From Roseococcus thiosulfatophilus (GTDB taxonomy: Bacteria; Pseudomonadota; Alphaproteobacteria; Acetobacterales; Acetobacteraceae), in assembly GCF_017311575.1 (NCBI RefSeq), contig NZ_JAFFQY010000004.1, forward strand, positions 1 to 64,000: a DNA stretch of 64,000 nucleotides, written 5' to 3'. Position numbers and translations under genes: made by a program. The notes beneath the pieces were generated by a model. The model saw only the letters and a list, made by a program, of their open reading frames with translations, had not been told where the DNA came from and did not search any database. Positions 1 through 8,822 of this stretch are shown here, piece after piece (position 1 is the stretch's first letter; each line of letters begins with the position of its first letter).

Positions 1-7
1 CTAGTAG

Positions 8-1321
8 TTACCCACCCCAAACCCCCCCCCACACCGCCCCCGCCGCCAACACCCCATAAGCCGTAATCCCCAGCGCCACCGCCAAAAACTGCCCCGCCAT
101 CCCCATCCCCAGCACGTCGCTCAGCAGCCACCCGCCCACCACGGCAATCCCCAGCCGCGAAAAGCCCGCCACCACGGGCCAGCCCATCTTTCCCGCGCCC
201 ATCGCCGCGAAATACATGGCCATCCCCAGTCCGAAGCCGCCAAAGGCCGGGCCGATCCAGCGCAGCGCCTCCGCCGCGATGCGCGCCACCTCGGCGTCCG
301 AGGCGAACAACTGGGAAAAGCCCATCGGCCACACCGCGACACTCACCCCGATGGCCGAGCACAGCGCCAGCGCCATGCCCCCGCCCACCCAGGCCGTGCG
401 CCGCGCCGTCTCCCAATCGCCCCCGCCCACCGCGCGCCCCACCAGCGCGGTCAAGGCCGAGCCGACGCCGAACGCCAGCGGGATCATCATGAATTCCAGC
501 CGCGCCGCCACGCCATAGGCCGCCACCGCCGCCGCGCCATGCACCGCCAGCCGCGCCGTGACGAGGATGGTCGTCATGTTCGCCACGAAGGCCAGCAAGC
601 AGGCCGTGGCCCCCACGGCCAGGATGCGCTGGAACCGCGCCCAGCGCAGCGGCACCCGCAGCTTCACGGCGAAGCCCGCGGCCCCGCTCGCCACCACCGC
701 CGCCATGACGCCCGCCGCCACCCAGAAGCACAGGGCGAAGGACAGCCCCAGCCCCACCAGCCCCATCCCCAGCGTGTCCGCCAGCAGGAAGCCCAGCGCG
801 GGATAGGCCAGCCAGGCCAGGTTCAGCACCCGTGCCGCCAGCCCATGCCGCCCGCCGCCGCGCAGGATGGAGGCCAGCGTATTGGCCAGCCAGGCCGGAA
901 CGGCGCCCAGCCCGAACATCACCGCCGCATAGGGCGCGCCGGCCGCCGCAGCGACGGGCCCGCCGATCCAGCCCAGCACCGTCCAGGGGAACACCGCCAG
1001 CACCACCACGAACATCATGGCGAAGCCCAGCGCGATCAGCAGCGCGTGCAAGGCGAGCGCCGCCGCTTCCTCCGGCTGCTTCGCCCCCAGCGCGCGGGCG
1101 ATGGCGCTGACCACGCCGCCGCCCATGGCCCCCGCCGACATCTGCCCCAGCAGCAGCGCGAAGGGCAGCACCACCGCCCAGCCCGCCAGCGCCTCGCGCC
1201 CCAGCCTGGCCGCGATCCAGGTCTCGATCAGCAGCGCCACCACCTGCAGCGCCGAGAGCAGCGTGGTCGGCGCCGCCAGCGCCAGGATGCGCCGGGCCAG
1301 CTCACCTGCGGTGGGCCTCAT
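8..1321 (-). CDS. MATE family efflux transporter
   Basis: Encodes a 437-residue integral membrane protein with about twelve hydrophobic segments in two similar halves, as in MATE multidrug/cation antiporters (DinF/NorM type). Family members export drugs or metabolites across the inner membrane in exchange for Na+ or H+; the substrate here is not predictable. The start is set at the ATG inside the ATGA that overlaps the stop of the upstream oxidoreductase. A longer frame exists upstream, but it reads through that gene and its N-terminus is Arg/Asp-rich and not membrane-like. Translational coupling with the DadA-like gene is likely. Confidence 0.85.
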   Translation of the reverse strand: MRPTAGELARRILALAAPTTLLSALQVVALLIETWIAARLGREALAGWAVVLPFALLLGQMSAGAMGGGVVSAIARALGAKQPEEAAALALHALLIALGFAMMFVVVLAVFPWTVLGWIGGPVAAAAGAPYAAVMFGLGAVPAWLANTLASILRGGGRHGLAARVLNLAWLAYPALGFLLADTLGMGLVGLGLSFALCFWVAAGVMAAVVASGAAGFAVKLRVPLRWARFQRILAVGATACLLAFVANMTTILVTARLAVHGAAAVAAYGVAARLEFMMIPLAFGVGSALTALVGRAVGGGDWETARRTAWVGGGMALALCSAIGVSVAVWPMGFSQLFASDAEVARIAAEALRWIGPAFGGFGLGMAMYFAAMGAGKMGWPVVAGFSRLGIAVVGGWLLSDVLGMGMAGQFLAVALGITAYGVLAAGAVWGGVWGG

Positions 1322-2568
1322 GCGAAGCGCTCCGCGGCGAAGGGCGAGAGGTCCGTATTCGGGGTCGGCCCCAGCATGGCGCCGGCGATCAGCGCGCCGG
1401 TCGGCGCCGAGGCCGTCAGCCCCAGATGCCCATGCCCGAAGGCGCACCACAGCCCGGGATGCGCGGCCACCTTCCCCATCACGGGCAAGGTGTCGGGCAG
1501 GCAGGGGCGGTGGCCCATCCAGTGCGGCTCAGCGCCCTCCGTGCGTGCCTGCGGGTAGACCTTCCGCAGATCCTCCAGCAGCAGGGCGGCGCGGGCCGCG
1601 GTGGGGGGCGCCTCAGTGCCGCCGAACTCGACGGTGCCGGCGATGCGCAGCCCGCCCTCCATGGGCGTGATGAAGGCCTTGCGGTCGGCCGGGACCAGGG
1701 GGCGCGTCGGCATGATGCCGGGGTCGGGCAGCATGACGTGATAGCCGCGCTGGCTCTCCAGCGGGATGCGGATGCCCAGGGGCGCCAGCAGCTTCGCGGA
1801 CCAGGCGCCGGCGGCCAGCACCACGCGGTCGGCCAGCAGGGTCTCGCCGCCGGCGCGCACGCCCACCACGCGGGGGCCTTCGGTGGCCAGCGCCTCGACG
1901 GTCGCGCGACGTATGGTGCCGCCCATGCGCTCGATGCCGCGCGCCACGGTGCGGGCGTGGCGCAGCGGGTTCACGCAATGCCCCTGGTCGGGGAGGAAGA
2001 TTCCGACCTGGTAGGTGTCGGACACCCCGGGTTCGAGGGCGAGGATGCCGGCGCGGTCCAGCACCTGCGTCACCTGGCCGTGTTCGCGGCGCAGCGCCCA
2101 GGCGGCGTCGTCCTTCCTGAGGTGCTCCGCATCCCGGTAGAGGTAGAGCTGGCCGTGCTCCTGGATCAGGTCCAGCGCGCCCTCGGCGGCGAGGATCTCG
2201 CGGTGGCGTTCTTCCGCGCCGTGCAGCAGCGTGGCCATGCCGGCGGCGATCTCGCGCACGCGCTCGGGCCTGGCGCTCAGCACGAAGCGCCACAGCCAGG
2301 GCAGCGCGGCGGGCCAGTAGCGGGCGGGGATGTGCAGCGCGCCCTTGGGGTCCAGCAGCATCCCCGGCACCTGCTTCAGCACCCCCGGCATGGCGAGCGG
2401 CGCGACCGACCCCGCCGAGATCGCCCCCGCATTGCCGGAAGAGGTTCCCTCGCCCGGCCCGTCGCGGTCCAGCACCGTGACCCGGGCCCCTCCGCGCGCC
2501 AGGTGCCAGCCCACGCAGAGGCCGACGATGCCGGCGCCCACGACGATCACATGTTGCGGAGGTTCCAT
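1318..2568 (-). CDS. FAD-dependent D-amino-acid dehydrogenase-like oxidoreductase (DadA family)
   Basis: Encodes 416 residues. The Rossmann FAD-binding motif VVGAGIVGLCVGWHLARGG lies at residues 8-26, followed by an ERDGPGEGTS-type element (here DRDGPGEGTSSGNAG). The C-terminal FAD-contact region has MGHRPCLPDTLPVMG and GHGHLGLT, typical of DadA/glycine oxidase (DAO) proteins. These enzymes oxidatively deaminate D-amino acids or related amines at the membrane. The chosen ATG directly precedes the FAD motif; a longer frame upstream runs antisense into the Ldh gene. It is divergent from the Ldh2-family gene with 93 bases between starts and overlaps the MATE gene by 4 bases. A related paralogue lies at 27410-28639. 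Confidence 0.85.
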   Translation of the reverse strand: MEPPQHVIVVGAGIVGLCVGWHLARGGARVTVLDRDGPGEGTSSGNAGAISAGSVAPLAMPGVLKQVPGMLLDPKGALHIPARYWPAALPWLWRFVLSARPERVREIAAGMATLLHGAEERHREILAAEGALDLIQEHGQLYLYRDAEHLRKDDAAWALRREHGQVTQVLDRAGILALEPGVSDTYQVGIFLPDQGHCVNPLRHARTVARGIERMGGTIRRATVEALATEGPRVVGVRAGGETLLADRVVLAAGAWSAKLLAPLGIRIPLESQRGYHVMLPDPGIMPTRPLVPADRKAFITPMEGGLRIAGTVEFGGTEAPPTAARAALLLEDLRKVYPQARTEGAEPHWMGHRPCLPDTLPVMGKVAAHPGLWCAFGHGHLGLTASAPTGALIAGAMLGPTPNTDLSPFAAERFA

Positions 2569-2661
2569 GGGAAGGATGCTTGCCCAAACCAGGGCGCGCG
2601 TGAAGGCGTTGACCCCGCGCCCGCCCACGCGGAAGGTCCGGCAAGGGACAAGGAACACGCC

Positions 2662-3741
2662 ATGAACGCCACGCACCAATCCGTCCGCGCGCAGATCACC
2701 TCCATCCTGCTGGCCTGGGGCAGCCCCGCGGCGCTGGCCGAGACCACGGCCGAGGTGATGACCGAGACGGATCTGATGGGCGTGGACAGCCACGGCATCT
2801 CGATGCTGATGGGCTATGAGGAATTGCTGCGGCTGGGGCAGTTGCGCATCGCCGGCCAGCCGCGCGTCGTGCGGGAATTCGGCGCCACGGCGCTGGTGGA
2901 TGGCGGCGACGCGCTGGGCCACCCGCCCGCCGTGATGGCCATGCGGATGGCGGTGGAGAAGGCGCGCATCCATGGCATCGGCGCGGTGGGGGTGGTGAAC
3001 AGCCACCATTTCGGCGCGGCAGGCTATTACGCGCGGATGGCGGCGGCCTCGGGCTTCGTGGGGATGGTGTTCTCCTCCACGCGCGGCATCAGCATGGTCC
3101 CGCCGCGCGGCGCGGAGCCGGTGCTGGGCACCAACCCCATCGCCTTCGCCGCGCCCAATGGGGAAGGCCAGCCGGTGGTGCTGGACATGGCCACCACCAC
3201 CGTCGCGGCGAACAAGGTGAAGGTCTATCACCTGAAGGAGAAGGACGTCCCGCCCGGCTGGGTGGTGGATGGCGCGGGCAACCCCGTGACCGACCACGCG
3301 GCCGCCAACGACTACGTCTTCAAGCGCAAGGAGGGCGGGCTGACGCCGCTGGGCGAGCACAAGGGATACGGGCTGGCGCTGATGGTCCATATCCTGGCGG
3401 GGACGATGGTGGGCGCCAGCTTCTCGCCCATCCGCAACCGCAGCCAGCGCACGGATGAGCCCAACAATATCGGCCACATGATGCTGGCGCTGGACCCGCG
3501 CGCCTTCCGCGACATGGACGCCTATACGGCCGATATGGCGGGCGTGGTGGAGGTGCTGCGCGGCGCCCGCCCCGCCAACCCGGAGGAGCCCGTGCTGATC
3601 CCCGGTGACCCGGAGGATTTTTCCCGCGCGGAGCGGCTGGAGGCGGGCATCCCCATTCCGGCCAGCCTGGAGCGGCATGTGCGGGAGATTGCGGAACGGG
3701 CGGGGGTGCCGTTCGTGCTGGAGGCGGCGCCCGGCGCCTGA
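2662..3741 (+). CDS. Ldh2-family malate/L-lactate/ureidoglycolate dehydrogenase
   Basis: Encodes 359 residues of the Ldh family (NAD(P)H-dependent 2-hydroxyacid or imino-acid reductase; unrelated to Rossmann lactate dehydrogenases). Visible signatures are the N-terminal DSHGISM motif at about 41-47, NSHHFGAAGYY at about 113-123, GTNPIAFAAP at about 155-164, and EHKGYGLALMV at about 232-242. Members act on malate, lactate, ureidoglycolate, sulfolactate or cyclic imino acids. The start is ATG 2662 with AAGGA just upstream; the frame continues far upstream but only as antisense to the DadA-like gene. Pairing with a D-amino-acid oxidase suggests amino-acid or imino-acid catabolism (inference). 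Confidence 0.88.
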   Translation: MNATHQSVRAQITSILLAWGSPAALAETTAEVMTETDLMGVDSHGISMLMGYEELLRLGQLRIAGQPRVVREFGATALVDGGDALGHPPAVMAMRMAVEKARIHGIGAVGVVNSHHFGAAGYYARMAAASGFVGMVFSSTRGISMVPPRGAEPVLGTNPIAFAAPNGEGQPVVLDMATTTVAANKVKVYHLKEKDVPPGWVVDGAGNPVTDHAAANDYVFKRKEGGLTPLGEHKGYGLALMVHILAGTMVGASFSPIRNRSQRTDEPNNIGHMMLALDPRAFRDMDAYTADMAGVVEVLRGARPANPEEPVLIPGDPEDFSRAERLEAGIPIPASLERHVREIAERAGVPFVLEAAPGA

Positions 3742-4059
3742 GGGCCGGGAACATCACCCCGCCGCCTTACTATCTTACCATCTTACGATCTTACCGCGGG
3801 GGAGGTGCCGACCCCGTGCGGCCATGCGGCGACGGCTTGGCTTCATGCCGGGAACGCCTTGAAAAGTCAAGAAAATCATAGCCTGCCACGGGCGCTGGAG
3901 CGGGTGCGGCGCTGCCACCTCCGCCAGGTAACGCCGTCTTGCGAGGATGCGCCGGCAAGGCCGGCGCCGCGCCCGGACCGACCGCGCGCTCAGCGCGCCT
4001 TACGCGGCGCGCAAGCCAAGCGGCCGGAGGCCGCGCCCGGCGTCTGAGGGCTTAAAAAA
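3742..4059. other. Intergenic region without a gene
   Basis: This 318-base gap separates the Ldh gene from the converging NTF2-like gene. No frame in it looks coding. It holds an 8-base tandem repeat (3771-3794), a less GC-rich patch around 3855-3890 with a small CTTGA/TCAAG hairpin, and GC-rich hairpins such as GCGCCGG/CCGGCGC at 3949-3967. It looks like decayed sequence. Confidence 0.6.
3771..3794 (+). repeat. 8-bp tandem repeat, three units
   Basis: Three adjacent units share ATCTTAC and vary only at the first base (TATCTTAC, CATCTTAC, GATCTTAC). A fourth partial TTAC precedes them. The A/T-rich repeat stands out in a very GC-rich background, 30 bases after the Ldh stop. Confidence 0.75.
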
Positions 4060-4083
4060 TCATACCGAACGAAGTTCGGTATG
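4053..4083 (-). terminator. Intrinsic terminator overlapping the stop codon of the NTF2-like gene
   Basis: On the minus strand CATACCGAAC, loop TTC, GTTCGGTATG form a perfect 10-bp stem followed by ATTTTTTAAG. The last sense codons and the first bases of the TGA stop lie in the hairpin itself, so coding sequence and terminator are merged. Confidence 0.8.
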
Positions 4084-4455
4084 AAAGCTCTTGGCCACGA
4101 TCCGCCAGCCCTCGCTGGTCTTCAGCAACAGAAGAAAATCGGTGAAGTAGCGCGGCGGGATGCAGCAATTCACCTTCACGCAGGCCGCGTCATCGCCCGC
4201 CATGTCAATCGCCAGGATGCGGTCCTCGCGCGCCAGGCCCTGCGACTGCGGCGAGGGCCGGCCCTTAATGGCCGTCAGCCAATCGGCGCGGGGGAAGTCC
4301 ACCACCTCGCCCTTGGGGGCGCTGTAGAGATGGGCGCAGGGGTGGAAGGCGGCGGCGATCTTCTCGGCATCGCCCTCGTGCAACCCGTCGAGATAGGTGC
4401 GGACCACGGCCTCGATGGCGGCGAGGGCGGGCAGGGTCATGGAACCTTCGGGCAT
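4060..4455 (-). CDS. NTF2-like (lumazine-binding-like/SnoaL-fold) protein
   Basis: Encodes 131 residues. The N-terminal pattern IEAVVRTYLDGLHEGDAEKIAAAF and the C-terminal TSEGWRIVAKSFH are typical of small cone-shaped NTF2-fold proteins (the putative lumazine-binding branch). Function within the family ranges from ligand binding to isomerase-like chemistry; no specific reaction can be assigned. The start is ATG 4455 because an AGGAGG stands 5 bases upstream (plus-strand 4461-4466). A second ATG, five codons in, is less well placed. It is divergent from the leader ORF/HAD pair. Confidence 0.75.
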   Translation of the reverse strand: MPEGSMTLPALAAIEAVVRTYLDGLHEGDAEKIAAAFHPCAHLYSAPKGEVVDFPRADWLTAIKGRPSPQSQGLAREDRILAIDMAGDDAACVKVNCCIPPRYFTDFLLLLKTSEGWRIVAKSFHTELRSV

Positions 4456-4550
4456 CGTGTCCTCCTGTCGTGTTGCGGCCAGCATGCCACAGCCGCGGGG
4501 CTTCCGCACGCGGGGATGACGGGGGAGTATGCCCCGCAGGAGGAACACCC

Positions 4551-4616
4551 ATGGCCCAACCAGCCCGCACGGCGACATGCGACCAGCACCCACCCCGCAC
4601 GGAGACGGCGCCATGA
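4551..4616 (+). CDS. Possible 21-codon leader ORF upstream of the HAD gene
   Basis: ATG 4551 has a perfect AGGAGG seven bases upstream (4538-4543), the best ribosome-binding site in this region. The frame codes 21 residues beginning MAQPARTATC and stops at a TGA that overlaps the HAD start as ATGA. The HAD start itself has only a weak, distant GGAG. The arrangement suggests translational coupling: ribosomes load at the leader and restart at the HAD gene. The peptide has no hydrophobic stretch and no codon run that would imply attenuation. It could be coincidental. Confidence 0.45.
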   Translation: MAQPARTATCDQHPPRTETAP

Positions 4617-5329
4617 AGGAGGTGCAGGCCCTGGTGTTCGACGTCTTCGGCACCGTCGTGGACTGGCGCAGCGGCGTGGCCCGCGCCCTGGCCGAGTTCC
4701 TGCCCGCCCGAGGCGGCGCGCACCTCGACCCCTTCGCGGTGGCCGATGCCTGGCGCCGCCGCTACCAGCCCGCCATGGAGGAATGCCGCGCCGGCCGCCG
4801 CCCCTTCACGCGGCTGGACGTGCTGCACCGGGAAAACCTGGAACTGGTGCTGAAGGACCACGGCATTGACCTCGCCTCCTGCACCGAGGCCGATCTGGAC
4901 CACCTGAACCGCGCCTGGCACCGGCTGGACCCCTGGCCGGATGTGCTGCTCGGCCTGTCGCGGCTGCGGCGCAAATATTTCCTGGCGCCGGCGTCCAACG
5001 GCAACATCCTGCTGCTGGCGAACATGGCCAAGCGCGCGGGCATTCCCTGGGACGCGGTGCTGGGGGCCGAGGCCACCCAGGCCTACAAGCCGCAGCGCGA
5101 GGCCTATACGCGCACCGCCGAAATCCTGGGCCTGGCGCCGCACCAGGTCTGCCTGGTGGCCGCCCACAATGGCGATCTGCGCGCGGCGCGGAAGGCCGGG
5201 CTCGCCACCGCCTTCGTGGCGCGGCCGACGGAGCATGGGCCGGCGCAGGGCACGGACCTCACGGCCGAGGACCCGTGGGATTGCGTGGCGGAGAGCTTTG
5301 TGGACCTGGCGGCGAAGCTGGAGTGCTGA
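4613..5329 (+). CDS. HAD-superfamily hydrolase, haloacid dehalogenase type II-like
   Basis: Encodes 238 residues. Motif I is FDVFGTVVDWRSG with nucleophile Asp at about residue 10; motif II is the SNGN at about 127; motif III includes the Lys of YKP at about 160; motif IV is VAAHNGDLRAARKAGL. This set marks the L-2-haloacid dehalogenase (type II) branch, which hydrolyses 2-haloacids, although many members are phosphatases of unknown substrate. The start is the ATG directly before the motif I strand and overlaps the stop of the putative leader ORF. A structured intergenic repeat begins 1 base after the stop. Confidence 0.85.
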   Translation: MKEVQALVFDVFGTVVDWRSGVARALAEFLPARGGAHLDPFAVADAWRRRYQPAMEECRAGRRPFTRLDVLHRENLELVLKDHGIDLASCTEADLDHLNRAWHRLDPWPDVLLGLSRLRRKYFLAPASNGNILLLANMAKRAGIPWDAVLGAEATQAYKPQREAYTRTAEILGLAPHQVCLVAAHNGDLRAARKAGLATAFVARPTEHGPAQGTDLTAEDPWDCVAESFVDLAAKLEC

Positions 5330-5330
5330 C

Positions 5331-5365
5331 CGCGTCCGATCGCCGCAGGCGTGAATCGGCCGCGG
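5331..5365 (+). repeat. Intergenic structured repeat, type A, copy 1
   Basis: Arms CGCGTCCGATCG and CGTGAATCGGCCGCG enclose a short inner hairpin CGCC-GCA-GGCG. It starts 1 base after the HAD stop. It belongs to the repeat family also found at 16.1, 31.9, 35.8, 52.1 and 54.1 kb. Confidence 0.8.
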
Positions 5366-5387
5366 TGGAAGATTGGTGGGGCAGGCG

Positions 5388-8300
5388 CTACGCCGCCTGC
5401 TTCGCCACCTTCAGCACGTTGGACACCAGCCCGCGTGCGGCCTTGATCCGCGCGTCGAAGGGCAGTTCGCGGGCCAGCACCATCTTCCCGTCCGGGCGCA
5501 GCACCACCACGCCCTTCTGCGCCTGGACCCAGTTCACGAGGCCGGCGGGGTTGGCGAAGCGGCCCTTGTGGAAGGCCAGCACCACGCCCTTGGGGCCGGC
5601 ATCCACCTTCTCCACGCCGGCGGCGCGGCAGGCCAGTTTCAGCGCCACCACCTGCAGCAAATTCTCCACCTCGGGCGGGATGGGGCCGAAGCGGTCGGCG
5701 AGTTCCGCGGCCATGGCCTCCACCTCGCCCTCGGTCGCGAGGCCGCCGATGCGGCGGTAGAGGCCGAGGCGCACCGGCAATTCGGCCACATAGTTCTCCG
5801 GGATCAGCACGGCGAGGCCGAGGTTGATCTGCGGCGTGAAATTGCCCTCGCTCTCACGCTTGGCGCGGGAGCCGGCGCGCAAATCCGCCACCGCCTCCTC
5901 CAGCATCTCCTGGTAGAGCTCGATGCCGACCTCGCGGATCTGGCCCGACTGCTCCTCGCCCAGCAGGTTGCCCGCGCCGCGGATGTCGAGGTCGTGGCTG
6001 GCGAGGGTGAAGCCGGCGCCGAGATTGTCCAACGTCTGCATCACCTCCAGCCGCTTCTGCGAGGTGGGCGCCAGGCGGTGATGCGCGGGCCAGGTCAGGT
6101 AGGCATAGCCGCGCTGCTTGCCGCGCCCCACGCGCCCGCGCAGCTGGTAGAGCTGTCCGAGGCCGAACATGTCCGCGCGGTGGATGATGAGCGTGTTCAC
6201 CGCCGGCATGTCGAGGCCGGATTCCACGATGTTGGTGGCGAGGAGGATGTCATATTTGCCATCCGCGAACTCGGTCATCACCTGTTCGAGCTCGGTGGCG
6301 GACAGCCTTCCATGCGCTTGGACCACGCGGGTTTCCGGAGCGATCTCGGCCAAGCGTTCGGCCATGCGCGCCATGTCCTCGATGCGCGGCACCACGCAGA
6401 AGATCTGTCCGCCGCGGAAGCGTTCGCGCTGGATGGCCTCGCGCAGCACCAGCCCGTCCCAGGGCATGATGAAGGTGCGGACGGCCAGGCGGTCCACGGG
6501 CGGGGTCGCGATCACGCTCATCTCGCGCACGCCGGACAGCGCCAGTTGCAGGGTGCGCGGGATGGGGGTGGCGGTCAGCGTCAGCACATGGACGCCGGCT
6601 TCGAGTTCCTTCAGGCGTTCCTTGTGCTTCACGCCGAAATGCTGCTCCTCGTCCACGATGACGAGGCCGAGATCGGCGAAGGAAATGCCCGTCCCCAGCA
6701 GCGCATGGGTGCCGACCACGATGTTCACGCTGCCATCGGCGAGCGCGGCCTTCACCTCGGCCGCCTCCTTCGCCGTCACCATGCGCGAGAGCTGCGCGAT
6801 GCGCACCGGCAGCCCCTCGAAGCGCGCGGTGAAGGTGCGGAAATGCTGGCGGGCGAGCAGGGTGGTCGGCACCACCACCGCCACCTGGGAACCGGCCATG
6901 GCGACGGTGAAGGCGGCGCGCAGCGCCACCTCCGTCTTGCCGAAGCCCACATCGCCGCAGATCAGCCGGTCCATGGGGCGGCCGGCGGCGAGGTCTTCCA
7001 GCACGTCCGCGATGGCGCGCGCCTGGTCCTCGGTCTCGGCATAGGGGAAGCGGGCGCAGAACTCGTCATAGCTGCCCTCGGGGGGCGCGATGATGGGGGC
7101 TTCGCGCGTCTGCCGCTCGGCGGCCAGGCGGATGAGGCCGGCGGCCATGTCCGCGATGCGCTGCTTGGCCTTGGCCTTGCGCGCCTGCCAGGAGGCGCCG
7201 CCCAGCTTGTCCAGCGCGACACCCGCCGTCTCGGTGCCGAAGCGCGAGAGGATCTCGATGTTCTCGACCGGCACGAAGAGCTTGTCGCCGCCATCATAGA
7301 TCAGCCGCAGGCAGTCATGCGGGGCGTTGCCCACGTCCAGCGTGGCCAGCCCGTCATAGCGGCCGATGCCGTGGTCGGCATGGACCAGCAGGTCGCCCAC
7401 CTCGATCTGCGTGGCGTCGGCGATGAACTGGTCGGCGCGCTTGCGGCGGCGGGCGGGGCGGGCAATGCGCTCGCCCAGCAAGTCCTGCTCGGCCGTGATG
7501 GAGAGCCCGTCCGCGATGAAGCCGCGTTCCAGGCCGAGGATGCCCACACCGACCACGCCGGGGGCGAGCTTCTGGAAGGCGTAGTAGTCCTCCACCGGCT
7601 CGGCGGCCACGCGGTTCTCGCGCAGCAGCGTGACCAGCCGCTCGCGCGAGCCGCGGGTCCAGGCGGCCAGCATGGGGCGGCGGCCGCGGCCCTGCTCGGT
7701 CTCGGCATGGGCGGCATAGGCGCGGAAGACGTTCTCGCCCGCCTGGCGGATGTCCACGAAGAGGCGGCCGGGCCGCCCGCCGGCATCCATGCCGGCGGCG
7801 CCCGCGGCCTGGGCGAAGGGGGAGAAGCGCAGCACCTGCAACCCGTCCAGCATCGCATCCCAGCCGCGCCGGTCCAGATACAGCAGTCGCGGCGGGGCGG
7901 GGCGGTAGGGCACCTCGTTCTCGTTGAGGCGCGAAGGGGTGCGGCGGGCCTCGTAGTGGTCCGCGATCATTTCCAGGCGTGCGGCCAGCGCATCCTCCGC
8001 CTGGTGGTCCAGGCTGACGCTGGCGCCGGGGAGGTAGTCCAGCAGGGTTTCCATGGCCTCGTGGAAGAGGCCGGCCCAATGCTCCATGCCCGGGTGGCGG
8101 CGCCCGGCGCTGATGGAGGCGTAAAGCGGGTCCTCGGCCGAGGCGTTGCCGAACAATTCCCGGTAGCCGACGCGGAAGCGCTCGATGGAGGCGGGGTCGA
8201 GAAACACCTCGCCCACCGGGCGCAGCGTCAGCCGGTCCACCTGCGCGCCGGAACGCTGGGTGCCGGTGTCGAGCTTGCGCAGGCTTTCGATCTCGTCGCC

Positions 8301-8822
8301 GAAGAAATCAATGCGCAGCGGTTCCGCCTCGCCGGACGGGAACAGGTCCAGGATGCCGCCGCGCACCGCGTATTCGCCGGGCTCCATGACGGTCCCGGTG
8401 CGGTTGTAGCCATTGGTTTCCAGGAAGCCCGTGACGGCTTCGATCGCCGCCCGCCCGCCCTTGCGGAGGTTCAGCGCGGCGCCGGCGAAGACGGCGCGGG
8501 GCGGCACGCGCTGCACCAGCGCGTTCACCGTCGTCAGCACGATGCGCGGGCGGGCGGCGGGGGCCGCCAGTTCGGCCAGGGTCGCCACCCGTTCCGCCAC
8601 GATCTCGGGGTTGGGCGAGACGCGGTCATAGGGCAGGCAATCCCAGGCCGGCAGGCGCAGGATCTCGGCCTCGGGCATGAAGAAGCCCAAAGCGTCCGCA
8701 AGGCGCGCCATGCGGGCATCGTCCCGGCACACATGCAGCACGGGCGCCTGGCTTTCCGCCCGGCGCGCCCGGATCAGCAGGGCGTCATAGCCCTCGGGCG
8801 TGCCATGGACGTCCAGCGTCAT
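5388..8822 (-). CDS. mfd: Transcription-repair coupling factor Mfd
   Basis: Encodes 1144 residues, the usual Mfd length. Mfd is a DNA translocase that removes RNA polymerase stalled at lesions and recruits UvrA. Seen in order: an N-terminal UvrB-like module; the CarD-like RNA-polymerase-interacting domain with VHADHGIGRYDGL near residue 480; Walker A GDVGFGKTE near 624; the DEEQ box near 724; the TATPIPRTL motif; the translocation region LYQLRGRVGRGK; and a C-terminal TRCF domain with LGLYRRI. The start is ATG 8822, which overlaps the stop of sdhE (ATGA). The frame also runs on through sdhE, but that part is not Mfd. Confidence 0.97.
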   Translation of the reverse strand: MTLDVHGTPEGYDALLIRARRAESQAPVLHVCRDDARMARLADALGFFMPEAEILRLPAWDCLPYDRVSPNPEIVAERVATLAELAAPAARPRIVLTTVNALVQRVPPRAVFAGAALNLRKGGRAAIEAVTGFLETNGYNRTGTVMEPGEYAVRGGILDLFPSGEAEPLRIDFFGDEIESLRKLDTGTQRSGAQVDRLTLRPVGEVFLDPASIERFRVGYRELFGNASAEDPLYASISAGRRHPGMEHWAGLFHEAMETLLDYLPGASVSLDHQAEDALAARLEMIADHYEARRTPSRLNENEVPYRPAPPRLLYLDRRGWDAMLDGLQVLRFSPFAQAAGAAGMDAGGRPGRLFVDIRQAGENVFRAYAAHAETEQGRGRRPMLAAWTRGSRERLVTLLRENRVAAEPVEDYYAFQKLAPGVVGVGILGLERGFIADGLSITAEQDLLGERIARPARRRKRADQFIADATQIEVGDLLVHADHGIGRYDGLATLDVGNAPHDCLRLIYDGGDKLFVPVENIEILSRFGTETAGVALDKLGGASWQARKAKAKQRIADMAAGLIRLAAERQTREAPIIAPPEGSYDEFCARFPYAETEDQARAIADVLEDLAAGRPMDRLICGDVGFGKTEVALRAAFTVAMAGSQVAVVVPTTLLARQHFRTFTARFEGLPVRIAQLSRMVTAKEAAEVKAALADGSVNIVVGTHALLGTGISFADLGLVIVDEEQHFGVKHKERLKELEAGVHVLTLTATPIPRTLQLALSGVREMSVIATPPVDRLAVRTFIMPWDGLVLREAIQRERFRGGQIFCVVPRIEDMARMAERLAEIAPETRVVQAHGRLSATELEQVMTEFADGKYDILLATNIVESGLDMPAVNTLIIHRADMFGLGQLYQLRGRVGRGKQRGYAYLTWPAHHRLAPTSQKRLEVMQTLDNLGAGFTLASHDLDIRGAGNLLGEEQSGQIREVGIELYQEMLEEAVADLRAGSRAKRESEGNFTPQINLGLAVLIPENYVAELPVRLGLYRRIGGLATEGEVEAMAAELADRFGPIPPEVENLLQVVALKLACRAAGVEKVDAGPKGVVLAFHKGRFANPAGLVNWVQAQKGVVVLRPDGKMVLARELPFDARIKAARGLVSNVLKVAKQAA

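Noticed and set aside
1318-3678. A 786-codon minus frame that would extend the DadA-like gene
   Set aside because: The first 370 codons are antisense to the Ldh2-family gene, and the FAD motif needs the start at 2568.
3742-4059. Small protein genes or an sRNA in the gap
   Set aside because: Short frames lack a ribosome site and a promoter, and no terminator follows on the plus strand.
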